Made by a program: the position numbers and the translations under genes | Source of the DNA: Lunularia cruciata | Taxonomy: Eukaryota; Streptophyta; Marchantiopsida; Lunulariales; Lunulariaceae | Direction: 5' to 3' | Assembly (NCBI GenBank): GCA_948567375.1 | Contig: OX419759.1 | Coordinates: 13,794,744 to 13,858,743, forward strand | DNA: 64,000 bases | In this document: positions 63,978-64,000 of the stretch, in pieces | Numbering within the stretch: the stretch's first letter is position 1 | Layout of the letters: each line of letters opens with the position of its first letter | Notes under the pieces: model-generated | Told to the model about the DNA's origin: nothing | The model's input: the letters and a program-made list of their open reading frames with translations, nothing else | The model's database searches: none

Positions 63978-64000
63978 AAGTTGCTCCTTTTGATCATTAT

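Overview
The window looks like nuclear DNA of a land plant. It is built mainly from LTR retrotransposons with plant-type primer sites (initiator-Met and Asp-like), and it carries a U6 snRNA-like stretch and decayed exons of a plant SERAC1-like alpha/beta-hydrolase. I lean towards a bryophyte or another early-diverging lineage, but the sequence does not settle the species. There is no sign of bacterial gene organisation.

From 1 to 38062 the window is a stack of Ty3/gypsy elements inserted into one another, and target-site duplications date most of the layers. A decayed plus-strand chromovirus (F3, from 5397) is interrupted by a minus-strand chromovirus H3 (10249-38062, duplication CTATA). H3 is interrupted by a plus-strand Athila/Tat-like element P-old (12105-34327, GTAC). 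P-old is interrupted by a minus-strand chromovirus M1 (17755-32163, ATAGG). M1 is interrupted by an intact plus-strand element P-young (22505-30301, GTTC). P-young has two identical 679-bp LTRs and an open 1608-residue gag-pol frame, so it inserted recently. The left edge (1-1156) is the 3' end of another young copy of that family, followed by two decayed chromovirus fragments (1157-5396).

The most unusual signal is a tiny open frame (56-73 codons) between the primer binding site and gag in three different element families (P, M1, H3). All three share a C-terminal pattern, P-x-[IV/VY]-x-P-V-V-x-Y followed by [IL]-Y-[IV]-L. It stays open in the old copy of the P family, and the differences between the two P copies are mostly synonymous. 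The P family also carries a separate 157-codon zinc-knuckle frame ahead of gag-pol. The H3 LTRs carry arrays of GAAnnTTC, including a perfect four-part heat shock element, just upstream of a TATA box.

From 38063 to about 54200 the DNA is heavily decayed. It holds copia remnants, an unassigned coiled-coil stretch, and a minus-strand gypsy element (about 45240-51080) whose integrase ends in a PHD finger rather than a chromodomain. That element's protease region is split by a solo LTR of the P family (50223-50971), and a perfect 35-bp hairpin lies at its integrase.

From about 55500 to the end the base composition changes and the retroelements stop. This part holds a broken cluster of a repeated gene-like unit (blocks A, B and C, in both orientations between 55790 and 60150), two SERAC1-like hydrolase remnants (57561-57920 and about 62000-62700, minus strand), and at the very end a U6 snRNA-like sequence on the minus strand with a foreign 3' end.
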